From positions 62,001-126,000 of the forward strand of contig JALIHJ010000025.1 in assembly GCA_022984795.1 (NCBI GenBank): a stretch of DNA of 64,000 nt. Reading direction: 5' to 3'. Positions 63,954-64,000 of this stretch are shown one piece after another. The stretch is from Fabrea salina. Taxonomy: Eukaryota; Ciliophora; Heterotrichea; Heterotrichida; Fabreidae. Numbering within the stretch: position 1 is the first letter of the stretch; every line of letters starts with the position of its first letter. Below the pieces are notes generated by a model. The model was not told the DNA's origin. It made no database searches and worked only from the letters and a program-made list of their open reading frames with translations. Made by a program: the position numbers and the translations under genes.

Positions 63954-64000
63954 ATTGTTTATTATTGATTTAAATAATTATCATAAAACGCTTACTTGCA

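Overview
This is a gene-dense eukaryotic window with about fifty-two protein genes in 64 kb on both strands. Almost all genes are intronless, and gaps between them are usually 0-40 bases. TAA, TAG and TGA all act as stops (TGA ends the FAD synthase gene), so the code is standard. Three genes are interrupted only by introns of exactly 15 bases (GTA...TAG with A at position 10). Standard code, 15-base introns, a dense set of cilium and basal-body genes and extreme compactness point to a heterotrich ciliate somatic (macronuclear) genome. Stentor has such introns, and Fabrea has a strongly streamlined genome. The genus is inference. No tRNA, rRNA, CRISPR array or telomere was seen.

Layout. 1-8 kb: the end of an EF-hand array protein, a CEP164-like basal-body protein, an eIF4B-like factor, an ankyrin gene with two 15-base introns, an LSD1-type zinc ribbon and a secreted protein. 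8-21 kb: an SLC44-like transporter, a myristoylation-signal pseudokinase, UTP21, kinesin-13, a SHIPPO-repeat protein, an ankyrin-kinase, WEE1, RPN11 and two unknown genes. 21-28 kb: a large cysteine-rich multi-pass surface protein, a decayed LINE 3' end, a Myb-like protein and an F-box/LRR gene with a one-base frame break. 28-36 kb: FAM136A-like and MTG1-like mitochondrial genes with introns, small genes, CDC50, a DENN protein, a CFA20-domain protein, a cyclin, a younger 5'-truncated LINE copy with target-site duplication and a myristoylation-signal EF-hand-like protein. 36-53 kb: rotatin, kinesin-8, GPN3, a trithorax/MLL-type methyltransferase, FAD synthase, WDR24 and a C2 protein. 53-64 kb: a piggyBac-type transposase gene with intact catalytic residues and no terminal repeats (a domestication candidate), an LRR protein, a divergent beta-tubulin, MTFMT, a C2H2 protein, CFAP97, FAM221 and an AGC kinase.

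How genes fit together. Many genes serve cilia, centrioles or microtubules: CEP164, rotatin, CFA20-domain, CFAP97, SHIPPO, FAM221, two kinesins and a tubulin paralogue. Others are housekeeping genes for ribosome assembly, proteasome, translation, cell cycle and mitochondria. Neighbours show no operon-like functional logic. Several same-strand pairs touch or overlap, several convergent pairs share a TTAA stop, and several divergent pairs are 4-13 bases apart, so promoters and UTRs must lie partly inside neighbouring coding sequence. The only gene-free stretch over 300 bases is 25107-25523, which holds the old LINE fragment. Shorter gaps (26055-26149, 34049-34169, 35401-35492, 50097-50190) show nothing recognisable.
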